Part shown: one piece after another, positions 60,889-64,000 of the stretch | Position numbering within the stretch: the stretch's first letter is position 1 | Layout of the letters: each line of letters starts with the position of its first letter | Origin: Haloterrigena sp. H1 | Lineage (GTDB): Archaea; Halobacteriota; Halobacteria; Halobacteriales; Natrialbaceae | Direction: 5' to 3' | Assembly: GCF_005938085.1 (NCBI RefSeq) | Contig: NZ_SMZK01000001.1 | Span: 2,790,001 to 2,854,000, forward strand | DNA length: 64,000 bases | The notes under the pieces: generated by a model | What the model was told of the DNA's origin: nothing | The model's input: the letters and a program-made list of their open reading frames with translations, nothing else | Database searches by the model: none | Program-made: the position numbers and the translations under genes

Positions 60889-61659
60889 TTAGCCGTCCTC
60901 GTCGGGTGCCGGATCCTCGTCGGACGCGGCCTCGTCCTCGAGATACTCGCCACGGATCACGAGCACCGGATCGACCGTCCGTCGCGCCAGCCGTTTGGCC
61001 CGGTCCCGGAAGACGGCCCGGCGGATCGACGGCCGACTCTCGCCGGCCACGAGGAGGTCGTGGTCGGCCGCTTTCTCGACGATCGCCGCCGTCGGTGAGT
61101 CGCCGACGACGACCGTGCTGTCGATCCGATTCGCGTCGACGCCCGCGTCGATCAGTTCCGACCGGGCCGTCTCGAGCAGTTCCGTCCCCGCCGCTCGACT
61201 CGCATCGTCCGACGCGACGTGAAAGAGGGTGAGCTCGAGATCGGTTCCGGCGAGGACCGTCGCGAGCAGTCGAGCGATGTACTCGACGTTGACGTCGCCC
61301 CGGAGTGCGACGAGTACCGTCTCGAGGACGGGTGCCGGGTTGAGCACCAGGACGGCATCACAGGCGTCCTCGACGGCGACGCGTTCGAACGTTGCCAGCC
61401 GGTCGTGGGTAAACGCCAGCCGCGACGTGACGTCACAGCCGGCGTCCTCGAAGACCGTCCGCAGTTCCTCGAGTTCGGCTCGTGCACGATCGCCGTACTG
61501 TTCGCGTGCCTGATCCGGGCCGATCTGGTCGGGTATCTCGCGATAGCCAAGTAGGACGACCGGGATCGACGCGAACGCGTCGACGATCGTTTCGGGAACG
61601 ACCTCTCCCTCGAGAACGTCGACCGGGATCAGCACGCGGTGGTCGCGAGGCGCTGACAT
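60889..61659 (-). CDS. Two-domain Usp-like protein (256 aa)
   Basis: Starts MSAPRDHRVLIPVDVLEGEV and resembles the protein at 58047 throughout (LIPVDVLEGE versus [10 protein letters not shown], similar length). The second half has DLLVAGESRPSIRRAVFRDR in the place of the nucleotide motif, without the G-x2-G-x9-G-S spacing. ATP binding is therefore doubtful. The C-terminal tail is acidic. It lies directly beyond repeat copy E, upstream of the LOV kinase on the same strand, and may be co-regulated with it. Confidence 0.85.
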   Translation of the reverse strand: MSAPRDHRVLIPVDVLEGEVVPETIVDAFASIPVVLLGYREIPDQIGPDQAREQYGDRARAELEELRTVFEDAGCDVTSRLAFTHDRLATFERVAVEDACDAVLVLNPAPVLETVLVALRGDVNVEYIARLLATVLAGTDLELTLFHVASDDASRAAGTELLETARSELIDAGVDANRIDSTVVVGDSPTAAIVEKAADHDLLVAGESRPSIRRAVFRDRAKRLARRTVDPVLVIRGEYLEDEAASDEDPAPDEDG

Positions 61660-61764
61660 GAGGTGTCGTCCGTCGTCCTACCACGGTGAGCGGTATATAC
61701 CCCCATCGGGCGTTTCAGATCAAGAACCGATAGCCCGGTTTCCGTGGGTGGGGTATCGCGACGC

Positions 61765-61983
61765 ATGGTCGACAGTTCGTTCGACGTCGAACTCGAAGTC
61801 GGCGAAGTGATCGACACCGAACCGTTCTCCGAAGCCGAGAAGCCGAAGATGACGAAGCTCTGGATCGGTGCGGATCGCAGGATTCAAATCCGACGCGCTG
61901 ACCGTCGGCGTCCCCAGCGAGGAGGATATCCCGTGCTGGTCTCGCCTGACGGCGACGTGCCGCTGGGCGGAACGTTGTACTGA
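61765..61983 (+). CDS. Small hypothetical protein (72 aa)
   Basis: Starts MVDSSFDVELEVGEVIDTEP and continues with acidic and then basic residues (SEAEKPKMTKLWIGADRRIQ, IRRADRRRPQRGGYPVLVS). The N-terminal half looks like a real haloarchaeal protein (acidic, helical), but the arginine-rich middle is atypical, so a frameshift or a misread gene is possible. No family recognised. It is divergent from the Usp gene at 60889. Confidence 0.4.
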   Translation: MVDSSFDVELEVGEVIDTEPFSEAEKPKMTKLWIGADRRIQIRRADRRRPQRGGYPVLVSPDGDVPLGGTLY

Positions 61984-62367
61984 TTCGCCTCACGGCCTCC
62001 GTTGTAGCGGCTTAACGACCCAATAAGTATACTGTGAGGGGTCGAACGAACGACGTGGCGAGGCGGGCTGGATTCGGTCACCTCCCCTCCCCCCACCGAA
62101 CCCGTCCGATCATCCGAGACATCGCCGAACCCTCGCCACCGATCGGAGCACGTCCCGACGTCTTCTGCTCCGATCGTCCACCCACCCCACACGGGCCCGT
62201 TCGGGATTGCCGGGCCGTGTCGGTTTGGCCGCTGGTTTCGGAGCGAAGTTTCGACCCGAAGAGACCTCTTCGAGAACGACATCGTCATCGATCCGATCAG
62301 GTGTCGCAGCGACCACTTTCACTACGGATCCCGCAGGGTTTTTGAGGTGGAACGATACGCATCCAGT
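61984..62367. other. Intergenic region upstream of mutS, 384 bp
   Basis: No solid gene. An ORF on the minus strand (62110-62322) begins MKVVAATPDRIDDDVVLEEV, which looks protein-like, but it ends in arginine-rich sequence, so it is not called. There is a GC-rich, C-tract segment (about 62080-62100) and an AATAAGTATACTGTG stretch (62020-62035). A GGTTTTTGAGG lies about 30 bases before mutS and may be part of its promoter. Confidence 0.4.
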
Positions 62368-64000
62368 ATGACCGAGGCGACGGGGATTGTCGGAGAGTTT
62401 TTTTCCCTCAAAGAGGGAACCGACGCCGATCTACTGGCGATGCAGTGTGGCGACTTCTACGAGTTCTTCGGCGAGGATGCCGAGCGCGTCAGCGAGGAAC
62501 TCGATCTCAAGGTCTCTCAGAAATCCTCCCACGGCTCGTCGTATCCGATGGCCGGTGTCCCGATCGACGATCTGACACCCTACCTCAAGGCCCTCGTCGA
62601 ACGCGGCTACCGGGTCGCCGTCGCCGACCAGTACGAGACTGACTCCGGCCACGCCCGCGAGATCGTCCGCGTCGTGACCCCGGGGACCTTACTCGAGACG
62701 AGCGACGCCGACGCCCAGTATCTCGCGGCGGTCGTCGACGGCAGCGGGAGTGCCGGCGGCTCGAGCGGGAGCGAAAACGCCTATGGCCTCGCCTTTGCGG
62801 ACGTGACCACCGGCCGCTTTCTGGTCGCGGAAGCAGCGGATGCCGACGACGCGTTGACGGAACTCTACCGGTTCGATCCGGTCGAGGTCCTGCCCGGACC
62901 CGAGGTGCGAACCGACGACGACCTGCTGAACCGGGTCCGCGAACGCAGCGACGCGACGCTCACCCTTCACGAGACGGAGGCGTTCGCGCCGAAACGGGCG
63001 GGCCACCAGGTTCGCGAACAGTTCGGCACGGAGACCGTCGACCGGCTGGCCGTCGACGAGCCGGCAATCGCCGCCGCCGGCGCGGTCCTCGCGTACGTCG
63101 AAGACACCGGTGCGGGCGTGCTGGCCTCCATGACCCGCATCCAGGCCCACCACGGCGACGACCACGTCACGCTGGACGCGACCACCCAACGCAACCTCGA
63201 GTTGACCGAGACCATGCAGGGCGAACGCGACGGGTCGCTGTTCGCGACGATCGACCACACCGAGACCAGTGCCGGTGGCCGCCTACTCAAAGAGTGGCTC
63301 CAGCGGCCCCGGCGATCGCTCGCGACGCTCGAGCAACGCCAGGAGTCCATCGCTGCGCTGTCGACGGCAGCGCTGACTCGCGACGAGCTCCAGGACGCGC
63401 TCGGCGAGGCCTACGATCTGGCGCGACTCGCCTCGAAGGCGACCCACGGGAGCGCTGACGCGCGGGACCTGGTCGCCGTCCGGGAGACGCTTGCGGTCCT
63501 GCCCGCAGTCGCCGAGATCGTCGAATCGAATCCGGAGCTTGCCGACTCTCCCCTCTCGGAGATCGTCGATCGACCGGGTCGCGACGCCGCCGCCGAGCTG
63601 CGGGAGACCCTCGAGGAAGCCATCGCCGCCGACCCGCCGTCGACGGTCAGGCAGGGCGAACTCCTCCAGCAGGGATACGACGACGACCTCGACGAGGTCA
63701 TCGAGCGCCACGAGGCGGTCAAGGAGTGGCTCGACAGCCTCGCCGAGCGCGAGAAAGCCCAGCACGGGCTCTCACACGTCACCGTCGATCGGAACAAGAC
63801 CGACGGCTACTACATCCAGGTCGGTAAGTCCGCCGCCGACGGCGTCCCCGACCACTACGAGCAGATCAAGACGCTGAAAAACTCGAAACGCTTTACGACC
63901 GACGAACTCGAGGAAAAAGAACGCGAAATCCTCAGGCTCGAGGAGCAGCGTGGCGACCTCGAGTACGAACTGTTCTGTGAGCTTCGCGAGTCGGTCGCCG
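62368..64000 (+). CDS. mutS: DNA mismatch repair protein MutS (partial, C-terminus outside window)
   Basis: About 544 residues are visible from MTEATGIVGEFFSLKEGTDA. The mismatch-recognition domain I is present, with the Phe-x-Glu motif in QCGDFYEFFGEDAERVS, then SSYPMAGVPIDDLTPYLKAL and GYRVAVADQYETDS. Domain II/III segments include LDATTQRNLELTETMQGERD and TSAGGRLLKEWLQRPRR, typical of the core. Domain IV, the clamp, has TVDRNKTDGYYIQVGKSA. The ATPase (Walker A) lies beyond the window edge. It corresponds to MutS1 rather than MutS2 by domain I. No mutL is visible. Confidence 0.95.
   Translation, partial: MTEATGIVGEFFSLKEGTDADLLAMQCGDFYEFFGEDAERVSEELDLKVSQKSSHGSSYPMAGVPIDDLTPYLKALVERGYRVAVADQYETDSGHAREIVRVVTPGTLLETSDADAQYLAAVVDGSGSAGGSSGSENAYGLAFADVTTGRFLVAEAADADDALTELYRFDPVEVLPGPEVRTDDDLLNRVRERSDATLTLHETEAFAPKRAGHQVREQFGTETVDRLAVDEPAIAAAGAVLAYVEDTGAGVLASMTRIQAHHGDDHVTLDATTQRNLELTETMQGERDGSLFATIDHTETSAGGRLLKEWLQRPRRSLATLEQRQESIAALSTAALTRDELQDALGEAYDLARLASKATHGSADARDLVAVRETLAVLPAVAEIVESNPELADSPLSEIVDRPGRDAAAELRETLEEAIAADPPSTVRQGELLQQGYDDDLDEVIERHEAVKEWLDSLAEREKAQHGLSHVTVDRNKTDGYYIQVGKSAADGVPDHYEQIKTLKNSKRFTTDELEEKEREILRLEEQRGDLEYELFCELRESVA

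Noticed and set aside
62110..62322. Minus-strand ORF starting MKVVAATPDRIDDDVVLEEV
   Set aside because: Only its first twenty to thirty residues look like protein; the remainder is arginine-rich shadow. Mentioned in the intergenic entry only.
1..64000. CRISPR arrays, rRNA genes, intact transposases
   Set aside because: No regularly spaced direct repeats, rRNA-like stretches or DDE/HUH transposase ORFs were seen on either strand.

Overview
The window is a stretch of a haloarchaeal chromosome. It has high-GC coding sequence with acidic predicted proteins, leaderless-looking genes behind TTTAWA-type TATA boxes, an EF-1-alpha/S10 pair, a Kae1-Bud32 fusion next to S27ae-S24e, a geranylgeranyl reductase-family flavoprotein, F420-dependent oxidoreductase, amphi-Trp and HTH_10 (Bat-type) proteins. 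The gene set resembles Natrialbaceae (Natrinema/Haloterrigena-like), but the genus is an inference. Both window edges cut genes: a helicase-like protein on the left and mutS on the right.

Layout. 1-9 kb: helicase-like gene, TPP-dependent enzyme, CBS protein, two small genes, uvrA and a membrane protein, nearly all on the minus strand. 9-19 kb: coiled-coil and membrane proteins, tpiA behind a tiny conserved-looking gene, a Usp protein, geranylgeranyl reductase-like flavoprotein, RCK potassium channel, ZIP transporter, Usp, coaD, and an isochorismatase/YqcI pair. 19-27 kb: MOSC, DUF2071, SDR (with a stray copy of its C-terminus beyond its stop), two tandem Usp proteins, ROK kinase, a Tat-exported LVIVD propeller, NifU-domain protein. 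27-36 kb: small membrane protein plus TauE/SafE, ACT-hom operon with a short upstream ORF, tuf-rpsJ, MOT1-like transporter, PIN-like pair, guaB-like gene, Usp genes. 36-46 kb: DUF2270, DUF2267, SOUL, three Usp genes, rdgB, HTH_10 regulator, a NuoCD protein without the rest of a nuo operon, DUF5808, kae1/bud32 and two ribosomal proteins. 46-54 kb: PQQ-propeller and membrane protein, BNR-repeat protein, double Usp, amphi-Trp, cupin, then an AT-rich islet ending at tRNA-Ala(CGC). 54-64 kb: rhomboid, thiDN and LLM oxidoreductase, APC permease plus Usp, a LOV-domain histidine kinase, another Usp, and mutS.

Three themes stand out. (1) Twelve genes carry universal stress protein domains, many next to transporters or sensors. 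(2) A dispersed ~80-90 bp palindromic repeat occurs five times in intergenic DNA. Three copies start on the stop codon of the preceding gene, and two pairs bracket short cassettes (DUF7512-like/TauE and the LOV kinase). (3) The islet at tRNA-Ala has a partial duplication of the tRNA 3' end, a truncated ORF, a MazE/AbrB-like small protein and a strongly AT-rich membrane protein gene preceded by a perfect 10-bp-arm palindrome, which suggests an eroded integrative element. No CRISPR array, rRNA or intact transposase was seen.
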